Positions 6,665 to 17,668 of a stretch of 64,000 nt of DNA are shown here, one piece after another. The position numbers and the translations under genes are program-made. The notes under the pieces are model-generated. The model did no database searches. It had not been told where the DNA came from and was given only the letters and a program-made list of their open reading frames with translations. The stretch is from contig VBAH01000092.1 in NCBI GenBank assembly GCA_005884685.1, positions 42,773-106,772 on the forward strand. The letters are read 5' to 3'. The stretch comes from Alphaproteobacteria bacterium. Lineage in GTDB: Bacteria > Pseudomonadota > Alphaproteobacteria > Rhizobiales > Xanthobacteraceae. The stretch's first letter is position 1. Every line of letters begins with the position of its first letter.

Positions 6665-7353
6665 ATGCGCCTCGACATCCTCAAAGCGCTGAACACGGAG
6701 CGCGCCGCGCGGCGGGCGGCGGTCGTCGTGACCCATCAGGAAAGCGGCGCGCAGCGGCTCATCACCCAGGACAAGGTCGCCGCCGATCCGCTGAAGGAGG
6801 TGCTCGAAGCGCATCTGCGCTCCGGCAAGAGCGGCGTCGAGGAAACCGCCGAGGGCAGGGTCTTCCTCACCGTGCACGTGCCGCCGCCGCGCCTGGTGAT
6901 CACCGGCGCCGTGCACATCAGCCAGGCGCTGGCGCCGATCGCCGCGCTGCTCGGGTATGACGTGACCATCGTCGATCCGCGTACCGCGTTTGCCAGCGTC
7001 GAACGTTTTCCCGGCGTGAAGGTGATCGCCGAGTGGCCCGACAAGGCGCTGCCGCCGCTCGGGATCGACCGCTACACCGCTTTCGTCGCGCTCACGCATG
7101 ATCCGAAGATCGACGATCCCGCGCTGCTGCACGCGCTGGAGCGAGACTGCTTCTACATCGGCGCGCTCGGCTCGAAGAAGACGCATGCGCGTCGCCTCGA
7201 ACGGCTGAAGAGCCAGGGCGTCAGCGACGAACAGCTCGCGCGCATCCATGCACCGATCGGATTGCCGATTGGTGCAATTTCTCCGCCGGAGATTGCGGTC
7301 GCGATCATGGGTGAGGTCACGTCGCGCTTGCGCCTCACCGCGGAGGGCAGGCG

Positions 7354-7357
<4 letters not shown>
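6665..7357 (+). CDS. XdhC Rossmann-domain protein
   Basis: 230 residues. The middle and C-terminal parts form the XdhC Rossmann domain (LVITGAVHISQALAPIAALLGY is the nucleotide-binding turn; FYIGALGSKKTHARR is a family signature). With the N-terminal partner at 6237 it makes up a complete XdhC, the chaperone that delivers sulfurated molybdenum cofactor. Its first 75 residues look like part of the split domain. The stop overlaps the next start (ATGA), so translation is probably coupled. Confidence 0.85.
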
Positions 7358-8970
<1,613 letters not shown>

Positions 8971-9025
8971 TTTCCATTTAAATGTTTTGCCTAACCTCGG
9001 CGCTGTCTGGGCGGGGGGAGCTCTC

Positions 9026-9394
9026 ATGCGTTCTGCGTTCGTTGCGGCGTGCCTTGCCGCGCTGGCGATCTTTGTTGCCGTCCAAGCCCGCGCCGCCGGC
9101 GCACTTGCCACGGGGCGATGCGGCGCCTTCGGCTACGCCTACGACGACGTCTCGCCGGAAGCAGCGAGCCTGCGCGCACGCGCGCAATGCAAGGGCCGCG
9201 ACTGCAGGGTGGTGACGAGCCTGCGCAAGACCTGCGCGGCGTTTGCCATCGATGCGAAGAATGCCTGCGGGCCGAGCGGCTGGGCACAGGCCGGAGAACT
9301 CGCGCAGGCGCAGAGCATCGCGAGCGAGCAGTGCCAGCGCTATGGCGGACGCAGTTGCGTGATTCGTGCGTGGGTGTGCGATCAGCGCGGATAG
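9026..9394 (+). CDS. Exported DUF4189 protein
   Basis: 122 residues. An N-terminal Sec signal (MRSAFVAACLAALAIFVAV) is followed by a Cys-rich domain with the CGAFGYAYDDVSPEAAS opening and CKGRDCRVV typical of DUF4189. Function of the family is unknown; it is probably periplasmic with disulfides. GGGGGGAG before the ATG at 9026 decides this start over one 13 codons upstream. Confidence 0.75.
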   Translation: MRSAFVAACLAALAIFVAVQARAAGALATGRCGAFGYAYDDVSPEAASLRARAQCKGRDCRVVTSLRKTCAAFAIDAKNACGPSGWAQAGELAQAQSIASEQCQRYGGRSCVIRAWVCDQRG

Positions 9395-9501
9395 GATTTC
9401 CCGCGGCGAGGCATGCATAAAGCTGCGTGCTGCGGTGCCGCAATTGCCGGAACCCGCCGGGCCGTCTGCGCGTTTTTGCAGGACAGCAACTGGAGGTTCC
9501 G

Positions 9502-9765
9502 ATGTTCGATGACAGAGATCCCAACCGCGATCTGGGGCATCGCGACGCGTACCTCAATGATCCGGCCGTCAGCGACGGCTCCGGCACCGCTCCGCTGATC
9601 GCGCTCGCGGTCATCGCGCTGATCGTCGGCGGCTTGTTCTGGTTTGCGCCGAGCAACGATCAGGTGGCGGTCAACAGTCCTGCGGCCGAGCGCAGCGCGC
9701 CTGCGCCGAAGGCTCCGGTCACCCCGGCTCCGCCGGTCACGGCGCCGACCGCGCCGCAGAAATAA
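9502..9765 (+). CDS. Small single-pass membrane protein with Pro/Ala-rich tail
   Basis: 87 residues. A polar N-terminus (about 28 residues) precedes one membrane segment, LIALAVIALIVGGLFWF, then a Pro/Ala-rich tail of the kind seen on envelope-facing proteins. GGAGG lies 6 bases before the ATG. I recognise no family. It stands between DUF4189 and a convergent hypothetical gene with a hairpin terminator after it. Confidence 0.65.
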   Translation: MFDDRDPNRDLGHRDAYLNDPAVSDGSGTAPLIALAVIALIVGGLFWFAPSNDQVAVNSPAAERSAPAPKAPVTPAPPVTAPTAPQK

Positions 9766-9789
9766 CGCAGCGAAGCAATAGCGATCTGT

Positions 9790-9813
9790 GCGGCCCCGCT
9801 TCGGCGGGGCCGC
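9790..9813. terminator. Hairpin between convergent genes
   Basis: GCGGCCCCGC, TTCG loop, GCGGGGCCGC: a perfect 10-bp stem in the gap between the convergent genes ending at 9765 and 9826. There is no T-run, but the position suggests a two-way terminator. Confidence 0.55.
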
Positions 9814-9825
9814 TGGCTTGTGGGC

Positions 9826-10311
9826 CTAGGCGAGCAGCAGATAACGGCGCAGCATTACGTCTTCCCGCGCGCGATCCTTGCAGCGATAAAGCTCGCGCAC
9901 GACCTCCCGAACGGTGACGCCGCTTCCATGCATCTCTTGCTCGCCCGCCGACAAGTCGACGGCGGCGAAGGCGTCCGCCGGAATGCCATCGACCGGGACT
10001 GGAATGACCGTCCAGATTTCATCCAGGCTCGCTCGGGATCCGTCCGAGAAACGGATGTCGGCGAACTGCCGGGAGAGCTGTCTTTCCTTGAGCCACCGGC
10101 CGATCCCGCTGCGGCCAGCCATTTCGTCCGCTGTTGCCGCCAGCTGCTTGTCGACCGTCACGCCAATCAGCGGATCGCGGTTGCGAAAGGTGACGTCGCA
10201 GGACTGCCCGATACTGGAGAGGTTGACCAACAGGAAACGGATCGTGTCCTGCGGCTTGGGGAAATGGATCGTGAGGAGCTGTTCCACCAGCGCTTCCACG
10301 GCGCCTGCCAT
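9826..10311 (-). CDS. Hypothetical protein
   Basis: 161 residues, soluble, no signal peptide or membrane segment, no family recognised. A GGAGGGAA sequence 6 bases before the ATG supports translation. The C-terminal half (REVVRELYRCKDRAREDVMLRRYLLL) looks helical. It is followed, convergently, by the hairpin at 9790. Confidence 0.6.
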   Translation of the reverse strand: MAGAVEALVEQLLTIHFPKPQDTIRFLLVNLSSIGQSCDVTFRNRDPLIGVTVDKQLAATADEMAGRSGIGRWLKERQLSRQFADIRFSDGSRASLDEIWTVIPVPVDGIPADAFAAVDLSAGEQEMHGSGVTVREVVRELYRCKDRAREDVMLRRYLLLA

Positions 10312-10417
10312 TTTTTATTCCCTCCATCGCCCCGGGCAGGGACGAGTGTGGCCAATTGCAACCAAAGGTCAAGTTCGGAGCGTAGGTGGATCCCTGCCGT
10401 GCCGTTGAGGGCGCCTT

Positions 10418-10705
10418 TCATGCATGCTCCGGAAGGAATTGGACGCCGACAAACGTTTCATTCGCCCAGGCCACGGTGCAACGACGGCGCATGGTGGGAT
10501 TGAATTTCGAGAGCTGCAGCGTGAACTCGGCGGGAAGAGAGAACTGGCCGTCGAGCTTGAGCTTGGCACCGCCCGCCGAGACGTCGAGCATCGTGCACTC
10601 GCCGACAGTAGACCCGTCTGGGCGCACCACCAGCGCGGGCTGGTTCACGTGCCTGCGCGGCGATGTCCGGAGTTCTGGACCCCTCGGGCGCTTACTTCGC
10701 CGCAT
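10418..10705 (-). CDS. PilZ-domain protein
   Basis: 95 residues with a PilZ-like domain: a basic RRH start followed by the DVSAGG turn of the (D/N)xSxxG motif. PilZ proteins bind cyclic di-GMP, though the RxxxR half of the site is imperfect (SPRRHVNQ). The start at 10705 overlaps the end of the DUF2336 gene by 14 bp and has GGGAGAAAGGC upstream, so the two genes form an operon. The partner suggests a c-di-GMP-linked surface or motility function. Confidence 0.75.
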   Translation of the reverse strand: MRRSKRPRGPELRTSPRRHVNQPALVVRPDGSTVGECTMLDVSAGGAKLKLDGQFSLPAEFTLQLSKFNPTMRRRCTVAWANETFVGVQFLPEHA

Positions 10706-11810
10706 GCCTTTCTCCCGCGGGTTGGACTGTCGCAGTCTGACGCACCTGCCAGAACCGCAACACACGCGCCGCCGTTGGCTGCGAGAGCTTTGCAAACTCT
10801 TTCATCGCGACGTCCATGTCTTGGGCGGCGACGGCATTGTGCCTGCTGCGCAGGTCGAGAAGGGCTCGGACTGTGCCCCATCCGAAACCTGCGGCCTTGC
10901 AGGGAACGAGCAGCGCGTCGGTTCGGCCGCTTTTGGCCAGGCGTTCGATCAACTCAGGCGGAACCGCGCAGAGCGCCGCCAGTCCGGCGATTGCCTCCTC
11001 GTATTTCTCATGTCTCGTGAAGGCGTGAATTTCGGTTTCGTCCAGGCGCCCGGTTTCCTTCAGAAGCGATACCAGGCGCCGCGCGTCTTCGAAATTGCGA
11101 GGGGCCGGCGCGTGCTGCTCGATGTCTCGAGACGTGTCCGCGAGAATCTTGCGGATTTCGTCTTGGGTTTCGGGAGGCGCACCGGCGAGAAGCCGCGCAC
11201 GAACGGCCTCGGTGGCGCGAAGCAGCAGCTCGCGAAAATGCGGCAAGGGGATATCGATCCGGCGACCGAGCTTTTCGACGAGGTCGGCGTCGCTCTCTGC
11301 ACGCTTGACCATCGTCGAATATCCGACGTCCGAGAAGGCGGCGCCCGCATTCGCCGCAAGCGTAAGAGCCACCTCGCGGTCACCGCGCTTGACCAGCACG
11401 TCGGTGACCTGCTCGTCGATGCTTTTGCGGCCCGCAATGGCGTGAAGATGCGCCTGGCCCTTCTCTTGCGCGATGCTGACCAGATCCTCCGTTGCGAGTC
11501 GTGTGGATTGCTGCAGAACCGGCCCCGCGATCATGATCTCATCGTCATGAGCGAGGCGCTTGACGATGCCGGCGGGTGCCTGCGCGATCGGAGCGAGGCG
11601 ATTGGCAAGCTCGGCCCGGGCGCCAGCTTCGACGCGCGCGGTCAGATGAGCGAGAACGTCGTCGAAGACTCCGATCTGTTCATTGTCGAGTTGGGTGGGC
11701 GCGAGCAGGAACAAGTCGGTGATGCGCCTGAGCGTATCCACGCGGCGTTCGCGCGATCCGCTGTGAACGGCCTCCTCGAGTTCGTCGAGCACCGATTGTT
11801 GTGAGGCCAT
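10692..11810 (-). CDS. DUF2336 helical-repeat protein
   Basis: 372 residues, almost entirely helical, with repeat-like segments such as LAPIAQAPAGIVKRLAHDDE that match DUF2336 (HEAT-like repeats) of alphaproteobacteria. The family function is not established; its genes often sit by PilZ or motility genes. The start MASQQS at 11810 is chosen over one 38 codons upstream, which would translate an AT-rich leader. PilZ overlaps its 3' end. Confidence 0.75.
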   Translation of the reverse strand: MASQQSVLDELEEAVHSGSRERRVDTLRRITDLFLLAPTQLDNEQIGVFDDVLAHLTARVEAGARAELANRLAPIAQAPAGIVKRLAHDDEIMIAGPVLQQSTRLATEDLVSIAQEKGQAHLHAIAGRKSIDEQVTDVLVKRGDREVALTLAANAGAAFSDVGYSTMVKRAESDADLVEKLGRRIDIPLPHFRELLLRATEAVRARLLAGAPPETQDEIRKILADTSRDIEQHAPAPRNFEDARRLVSLLKETGRLDETEIHAFTRHEKYEEAIAGLAALCAVPPELIERLAKSGRTDALLVPCKAAGFGWGTVRALLDLRSRHNAVAAQDMDVAMKEFAKLSQPTAARVLRFWQVRQTATVQPAGERHAAK

Positions 11811-12010
11811 TCCACAATCCACGGACGAGATAGCGCTATGAGAAGTTGAGTATTTATACGTAACTCTACCGGCAATTAATGGAAGTTCGATTAATTTTTC
11901 GCGCTGCGAAACATTTTCAATCAAAAATGCCGCAACTTCCCACTTAAACCCTTGAGCTGCTTCCCGTCGGACCGCGGCTCGCCCTTCCCCCGGCGCGCCT
12001 AACTATGCTA

Positions 12011-12028
12011 TGACTGACCAGTCAGTCA
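12011..12028 (+). promoter_or_regulatory. Probable TetR operator
   Basis: TGACTGAC-CA-GTCAGTCA, a perfect 8-bp inverted repeat with a 2-bp centre, ends 13 bp before the TetR start. A TATGCT (12004-12009) overlapping its left edge could be the -10 box. The location fits autorepression of the efflux operon. Confidence 0.65.
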
Positions 12029-12041
12029 CCAAGACAGGTCC

Positions 12042-12728
12042 ATGGCCCGGGCGGTTAGCTCAAGAGGAGGCGAGCGCAGCCGTTCGGCGGCGCGCGCAAA
12101 TGCGCCCCCTGTAGACCCGCCGGCCGCCAAACCCCGCTCGCTCCCGGCCGAAGCGCGGCGCGCCGCGATCCTCTCCGCCGCGCTGGAGGAGTTCTGCGCG
12201 CGCGGCTACGAGGGAGCGCGGCTCGCCGACGTGGCCAAGCGCGCCGGCGTCGCGAAGGGCACCATCTATCTCTATTTCGCCGACAAGGAGGCGCTGTTCC
12301 AGGAACTGGTGCGCTCGATGGTGAGCCCCGTGCTCGGCGCGCTCACGCAGCTGCGCGAGGTCGACATTCCGGCGCGCTTGCTGATCGAGACGCTGCTCAA
12401 CACCTTCGTGCGCGAGGTCTACGGCACGCGGCGCCGCGACATCATCCGGCTGATCCTGAGCGAGGGGCCGCGCTTTCCGGCGATCGCCGAGTTCTATTAC
12501 CGCGAAGTGGTCGGGCGCGTGCTTGCGATTCTGCGACCGCTCCTGCAACGCGCAGCGGCGCGCGGGGAGCTCCCGGGCGACGCGCTCGCGCGCTTTCCGC
12601 AACTGATCGTCGCGCCGATGCTGGTCGCGGTGATGTGGCACGGGCTGTTCGACAAGTTCGATCCGCTCGACGTCGACGAGATGGTGCGCGCGCATGTGGA
12701 CATTCTGTTCGCCGGGAGGACGGGATGA
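12042..12728 (+). CDS. TetR-family transcriptional repressor
   Basis: 228 residues. After a 36-residue basic, low-complexity extension, a TetR HTH runs from AILSAALEEF through VAKRAGVAKGTIYLYFADKE, followed by a helical ligand domain with a TetR_C-type segment. It most likely represses its own operon, whose next gene starts within its stop (ATGA). The palindrome at 12011-12028 is the candidate operator. The effector is unknown; export of a toxic organic compound or antibiotic is suggested by the transporter it controls. Confidence 0.9.
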   Translation: MARAVSSRGGERSRSAARANAPPVDPPAAKPRSLPAEARRAAILSAALEEFCARGYEGARLADVAKRAGVAKGTIYLYFADKEALFQELVRSMVSPVLGALTQLREVDIPARLLIETLLNTFVREVYGTRRRDIIRLILSEGPRFPAIAEFYYREVVGRVLAILRPLLQRAAARGELPGDALARFPQLIVAPMLVAVMWHGLFDKFDPLDVDEMVRAHVDILFAGRTG

Positions 12729-13678
12729 GCGCGCTTCGCGCCGCCGCTTTCATGGCCATGGCCCTCACGCTTGCCGCTTGCGGCAATGCCGACACCGGCC
12801 GCCTGCAGGGCTGGGTCGAAGGTGATTTCGTGTTCGTCGGGCCGGACGATGCGGGGCGCGTCGAGGCGCTTGCCGTGCGCGAGGGCGATCAGGTCACCGC
12901 GGGCGTGCCCCTATTCGCCGTCGATGCCGACCTGCAGCAGTCCGACGTGAACACCTCGGCCGCGCAGGTCGCCGAGGCGCGCGCTCGGCTCGCCCGGCTC
13001 GAAGCCGCGCAGCAGCGCACGGAAGAAGTGGCAGTGCTCGAGGCGCAGGAGAGGCGCGCCGAGGCCATGCTGATGCTGTCGACTGCCGAGCTCGAGCGGC
13101 AGCAGACGTTGACCGCGAAGGGCGTCGGCACGCAGGCAGCACTCGATACCGCGAAGTCGAATTTCAATCGCGACACGGCGGCGCTGGATCAGGTGCGCCG
13201 ACAGATCACGGTCGCGCGCCTCTCCGCGCGCGAAGAAGACATCGCGGCGGCGCGCCAGACGCTTGCTGCCGCCGAGGCGCGACGCAACAGCGCGGAAACC
13301 AAGCTCGCGCGGCGCCGGCTTGCGGCGCCGGTCGGCGGCGCGGTGCAGCAGGTCTATTACCGGCCGGGCGAGATGGTGCCGGCCGGCCGGCCGGTCGTCT
13401 CCATTCTGCCGCCGGGGAACATCAAGGTGCGGTTCTTCGTCGGCGAGCCGGTGCTTCCAACGGTAAAGCTTGGCGACGCCGTCGAGGTGACCTGTGACGG
13501 TTGCGCCGCGCCGGTCAGCGCGAAGGTCAGCTTCATCGCGCGCTCGGCCGAATATACCCCGCCGGTGATCTACAGCCTCGAAGAGCGCAACAAGCTGGTG
13601 TTCATGATCGAAGCGCGGCCGGACACGGCGGATGGTCTGCGCGTCGGCCAGCCGGTGAGCGTGGCGCTGAAGAAATGA
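12725..13678 (+). CDS. HlyD-family periplasmic adaptor, lipoprotein
   Basis: 317 residues. The signal peptide ends in a lipobox (LTLAAC), so the mature protein is probably lipid-anchored. A barrel-sandwich fragment (GRVEALAVREGDQVTAG), a long coiled-coil hairpin (about 70-190) and the second half RRLAAPVGGAVQQVYYRPGE follow, which is standard HlyD/MacA architecture. It links the ABC transporter encoded next to an outer-membrane channel not present here. The start overlaps the tetR stop by 4 bp. Confidence 0.88.
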   Translation: MSALRAAAFMAMALTLAACGNADTGRLQGWVEGDFVFVGPDDAGRVEALAVREGDQVTAGVPLFAVDADLQQSDVNTSAAQVAEARARLARLEAAQQRTEEVAVLEAQERRAEAMLMLSTAELERQQTLTAKGVGTQAALDTAKSNFNRDTAALDQVRRQITVARLSAREEDIAAARQTLAAAEARRNSAETKLARRRLAAPVGGAVQQVYYRPGEMVPAGRPVVSILPPGNIKVRFFVGEPVLPTVKLGDAVEVTCDGCAAPVSAKVSFIARSAEYTPPVIYSLEERNKLVFMIEARPDTADGLRVGQPVSVALKK

Positions 13679-13703
13679 GTGTCCCGCCCGACATTGCCCT
13701 CTT

Positions 13704-13744
13704 CCTTTCCCTCCCCCGCTTGCGGGGGAGGGTAGGGTGGGGGC
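13704..13744. repeat. Palindromic intergenic repeat, family 1, copy b
   Basis: CTCCCCCGCTTGCGGGGGAG followed by GGTAGGGTGGGGGC, closely matching the copy near 57991-58040. It sits inside the efflux operon between adaptor and ATPase genes, where the hairpin could alter downstream expression. Confidence 0.7.
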
Positions 13745-13763
13745 TCTTCGCTGGAGCGAAAAC

Positions 13764-14702
13764 GTGACCGCGCCCGACATCGCGATCGAGGTCGAAGGCT
13801 TGAGCAAGTCCTTCGACGGGCGCGAGGTGGTGCATGACCTCTCGATGCAGGTGCGGCGCGGCACGATCTACGGCTTCCTCGGGCCGAACGGCTCGGGCAA
13901 GACCACGACGATCCGCATGCTGTGCGGGCTGCTTACGCCGGACACAGGGCGCGGCACATGCCTCGGCTACGACATCATCACCGAGACCGACAGGATCAAG
14001 CGCCGGGTCGGCTACATGACACAGCGCTTCAGCCTGTATCAGGATCTCTCGGTGCGCGAGAATCTAGAGTTCGTCGCGCGGCTTTACGATGTGCCCGATC
14101 CGGTCGGCGCCGCGCGTGCGATGGTCGAGCGGCTCGGCCTGCACGGCCGCGAGGAGCAACTCGCGGGCTCGCTCTCCGGCGGCTGGAAGCAACGGCTTGC
14201 GCTCGGCGCCTGCACCTTACCGAACCCGCAGCTGTTGCTGCTTGACGAGCCGACCGCGGGTGTCGATCCCAAGGCGCGACGCGAGTTCTGGAACGAGATT
14301 CACGCCATGGCCGGCGAGGGGCTGACCGTGCTCGTCTCGACCCATTACATGGACGAAGCCGAGCGCTGTCACGAGATCGCCTACATCGCCTACGGCCATC
14401 TGCTGGTTCACGGCACCGTGCAGGAGGTGATCGCGCAGTCGCATCTCACGACCTACGTGGTCGGCGGCGAGGGGCTTGGCGACCTTGCCGCCAGGCTGGA
14501 GCAGACGCGCGGCGTCGACATGGTGGCGCCGTTCGGCACCAGCCTGCACGTGTCGGGCCGCGACGCGGCAGCACTCGAGCGAGCGATTGCGCCTTACCGC
14601 AACGATCGGCGTTTCACATGGCAGCAATCGGAGCCCTCACTCGAGGACGTGTTCATCGACCTGATGAGCCGCGCGCGCGACAATTTCCAGGACGCGGCGT
14701 GA
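13764..14702 (+). CDS. ABC transporter ATP-binding protein
   Basis: 312 residues from a GTG start preceded by GGAG. Walker A GPNGSGKTT, signature LSGGWKQRLALG, Walker B LLLLDEPTAGVDP and the switch histidine in STHYMDEAE are all intact. The C-terminal extension is of the DrrA/YhiH type. With the permease at 14702 and the HlyD adaptor it forms an efflux pump of the YbhGFSR type. A start at 13737 would lie in the palindromic repeat and is rejected. Confidence 0.92.
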   Translation: MTAPDIAIEVEGLSKSFDGREVVHDLSMQVRRGTIYGFLGPNGSGKTTTIRMLCGLLTPDTGRGTCLGYDIITETDRIKRRVGYMTQRFSLYQDLSVRENLEFVARLYDVPDPVGAARAMVERLGLHGREEQLAGSLSGGWKQRLALGACTLPNPQLLLLDEPTAGVDPKARREFWNEIHAMAGEGLTVLVSTHYMDEAERCHEIAYIAYGHLLVHGTVQEVIAQSHLTTYVVGGEGLGDLAARLEQTRGVDMVAPFGTSLHVSGRDAAALERAIAPYRNDRRFTWQQSEPSLEDVFIDLMSRARDNFQDAA

Positions 14703-15844
14703 TGGCCGCCGCCGACGCGATGGGCGCGCGCGGCTTCTGGCTGCGCACGCGTGCGATGCTGATCAAGGAGTTCATCCAGCTCAAGCGCGACCGGCTGTCG
14801 TTCGGCATGATCATCATGATCCCGCTGATGCAGCTCGTGCTGTTCGGCTACGCGATCAACACGACGCCGCGCGATCTGCCGACCGCGGTGCTGCTGCAGG
14901 AAACGAGCGACGTCGGCCGCTCGATTTTGGCGGCGCTGCAGAACACGAAATACTTCAAGATCACGCACCGCGCGCGCGACGAGGCCGAGTTCGACCGGCT
15001 GCTTGCCTCCGGCACGGTGCTGTTCGCGATCGAAGTGCCGGCGAATTTCGAGCGCGCGCTGCGGCGCGGCGACCGCCCCGCGGTGCTCGTCGCGGCGGAC
15101 GCGACCGACCCGGTCGCGGCGGGCTCCGCGCTGAGCGCGCTCGGCACGATCGTCACCACCGCGCTGCGCAACGATCATGCGATCCCCGACACGGCCGCGC
15201 CGCCGTTCGAGGTGCGCACGCACGCGCGCTACAATCCGGCCGGCGCGACGGCGCTCAACATCGTGCCCGGGCTGGTCGGCACCATCCTCACCATGACGAT
15301 GCTGATCTTCACCGCGCTGTCGGTGACGCGCGAGATCGAGCGCGGCACCATGGAGGCGCTGCTCGCGATGCCGATCACGCCGGTCGAGATCATGCTCGGC
15401 AAGATCGTGCCTTACGTGATCGTCGGCTTCGTGCAGGCGGGGCTGATCATTTCGGTCGGCGCGCTGCTGTTCGGCGTGCCGATCTTCGGCAGCCTCGCGC
15501 TGCTTGCACTGCTCAGCACGCTGTTCATCACCACCAACCTCTCGATCGGCTACACCTTCTCGACCATCGCGCAGAACCAGCTGCAGGCGATGCAGATGTC
15601 GATGATGTTCTTTCTGCCGAACATCCTGTTGTCCGGCTTCATGTTTCCGTTCGCCGGCATGCCGGCCTGGGCGCAGTGGATCGGCGAGGCGCTGCCGCTG
15701 ACGCACTTCATCCGCATCGTGCGCGCGATCATGCTGAAAGGCTCGACCTTCGGCGATTTGCGCTATGACGCGGTCGCGCTCACCGCCCTGATGCTGATCG
15801 CGATGGCGATCGCTGTGACGCGGTTCAGGCGGACGCTGGATTGA
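14702..15844 (+). CDS. ABC-2 type permease
   Basis: 380 residues. An N-terminal membrane segment (about 30-50), a large periplasmic loop and five C-terminal membrane segments match ABC-2 permeases such as YbhS/YbhR; MLIKEFIQLKRDRLSFGMII is the characteristic N-terminal elbow. The ATG overlaps the ATPase stop by one base. Only one permease gene is present, so a homodimer is likely. The operon ends here, with a convergent gene 15 bp beyond. Confidence 0.9.
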   Translation: MAAADAMGARGFWLRTRAMLIKEFIQLKRDRLSFGMIIMIPLMQLVLFGYAINTTPRDLPTAVLLQETSDVGRSILAALQNTKYFKITHRARDEAEFDRLLASGTVLFAIEVPANFERALRRGDRPAVLVAADATDPVAAGSALSALGTIVTTALRNDHAIPDTAAPPFEVRTHARYNPAGATALNIVPGLVGTILTMTMLIFTALSVTREIERGTMEALLAMPITPVEIMLGKIVPYVIVGFVQAGLIISVGALLFGVPIFGSLALLALLSTLFITTNLSIGYTFSTIAQNQLQAMQMSMMFFLPNILLSGFMFPFAGMPAWAQWIGEALPLTHFIRIVRAIMLKGSTFGDLRYDAVALTALMLIAMAIAVTRFRRTLD

Positions 15845-15859
15845 GCAATGCGGAGCGCT

Positions 15860-17515
15860 TCAACCTTTCCCCAAGACCTTCCTGAGCGCGGCGAGGATTT
15901 CATCCGGATGGATCGCCCCCGCCGCCAGCGCGGGGCTGGCTGGAGTGGTGCAATCAAGTGGACGCGGCCCCGGTGGGAACTGCGCGCACGCCGTCAGGCG
16001 CTTGAGTTCGGCTTGGTTCGCGGGTGAGAGCATATAAAGGAAGCTCTCCAGCCACAGCGCGGGGGTAACAGGCTGTTCCGTGAATAGCGCCTGAACCTCC
16101 GGGGTGGTCGGCAGCCCTGCGAGGCTGAGACGCGTCACCGTCGCATTGAGATACCCGACGGCTTCCGCGTAGCCGGTTCCGACCGCCTTTCCATCGGCGC
16201 CGAAATAGTCGATGGCGGCCTCGACGTAGCGCGCGCCGTTAGCGAATTGGAGCGCATTGGCATCGTCGCAGATCGCGCGCGCTTCCAGCTTGCGCAGATT
16301 CTGCGGCACCACGCCCTCGGTCAGCGTGAAGACCCAATGGTGCGGTACCCAGGTTGGGGTATTGGGAAACTTCTTTGGCTCGGGCGCAGGTCCGGTCTGG
16401 CGCCAGTCGTCGATCGTCACCGTCCCGGATATGTTGAACAGCACGCCGAAGGCATCCATGTATTTGCCGATGACCGGCGCATGCAATGCACTTGTCGGTT
16501 TGGGGCCGGTCATGTTCAGGAACGGCACGCTGGCGTCGTCATGGATCGAATTGAGCGTCAGGCTGCGCGGTCCTTCGAAGAAATTGGCCACGAAGAAATC
16601 CCAGCCCCGGCTCACTGTCGGGTTGAGGTTACCCGCGGCGCGCAGCACGTCCTCGCGCGGGCTGCCGTTGGGCGCGAGCCCCAGGCCCCATTGATGGTCG
16701 AACCAGAGCGTGCCGGATTTCAGCGCAATCTTTTGTTCGCCGATCTTGATGGTGCTCTTGCCCGGATCGATCACGAGACCGGGAATCGAATAGTAGCGCG
16801 TGCCCAACCCTCCGATCAGCGGTTCCGCGCCGTCATAGCCTTGCGGCAGATAGGTCCGACCGGAGGTGATCGTAAGATCGACCGTCAGGTCCACGGGCGT
16901 TCCGGTGGAGCGATCGGTGCCGCTCGCCTGCACGCGGATCGGAAACAGGCTGTCGTTCGAGGCGGATTCGGCCGAGCCGCCCGCGGTGACGAGGCAGAGT
17001 TTGTCGGCCAACTTGACTTTGCCGGAGGTGCCGGCCGTCACCGGTGGATCGATCTGATAGAACTTGCCGCCGCCGACGGCGATGGCAAGCTGCACCTCGA
17101 CAAGCTGATTGTCGGTGTCGTTCAGCCCGAAATGCTCGGCCATGACGGGCGGCATCAGCGCATTGCGGAACAGCATGCACAACACGCCGTAACGCTTGCC
17201 GTCGACGCCTTCGCAGTGGCCGGCGAAGTAGTACCACCCGACCTGCGACGTCGCGTCCACCTTGTTGACTTCGGGAAACTGCAGCTCGGCGGTCGGCGGC
17301 ATGTCGGGGAAGTAACGCGAGCTGTCGCGTCCCAGAAGCTCCGTCATGGCATAGGCCTGAAGCGGCGTCAGCGTCTTGGCATGCTCGAGCAGTGCGGCAT
17401 ACCGCTCCGAATAGGACGGCAGGAAACGCCAGGGGTCGCTCAGCAGCCGGTCGATGCGATACCGCATCCGCTCGCCGCGCGCGGCATCGCTGTTGGGACT
17501 GGTCGTTTGGGCCAT
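15860..17515 (-). CDS. Lipocalin-like protein related to CrtC/AttH
   Basis: 551 residues. The middle part carries GTLWFDHQWG, a signature of the CrtC (carotenoid 1,2-hydratase)/AttH double-lipocalin fold, with flanking beta-rich sequence. No carotenoid genes are near, and the protein is longer than CrtC, so I would not call it a hydratase. There is no clear signal peptide. Start 17515 is preferred over one 11 codons upstream because AGGAATTGCA sits before it. A role in lipid or isoprenoid handling is possible but not shown. Confidence 0.7.
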   Translation of the reverse strand: MAQTTSPNSDAARGERMRYRIDRLLSDPWRFLPSYSERYAALLEHAKTLTPLQAYAMTELLGRDSSRYFPDMPPTAELQFPEVNKVDATSQVGWYYFAGHCEGVDGKRYGVLCMLFRNALMPPVMAEHFGLNDTDNQLVEVQLAIAVGGGKFYQIDPPVTAGTSGKVKLADKLCLVTAGGSAESASNDSLFPIRVQASGTDRSTGTPVDLTVDLTITSGRTYLPQGYDGAEPLIGGLGTRYYSIPGLVIDPGKSTIKIGEQKIALKSGTLWFDHQWGLGLAPNGSPREDVLRAAGNLNPTVSRGWDFFVANFFEGPRSLTLNSIHDDASVPFLNMTGPKPTSALHAPVIGKYMDAFGVLFNISGTVTIDDWRQTGPAPEPKKFPNTPTWVPHHWVFTLTEGVVPQNLRKLEARAICDDANALQFANGARYVEAAIDYFGADGKAVGTGYAEAVGYLNATVTRLSLAGLPTTPEVQALFTEQPVTPALWLESFLYMLSPANQAELKRLTACAQFPPGPRPLDCTTPASPALAAGAIHPDEILAALRKVLGKG

Positions 17516-17668
17516 TGCAATTCCTGACTCGCCGTCTGGAAGGATCATCGTCCGCGGACGGATCGCCCGGACGTTGATCTGACTGTACCATGTTATTATG
17601 GTTGTAGTGTCATACCCACGTGCGGGCGGGCGCCATCCACATGGAACCCGTCAACGCCGCTGCGGGTG

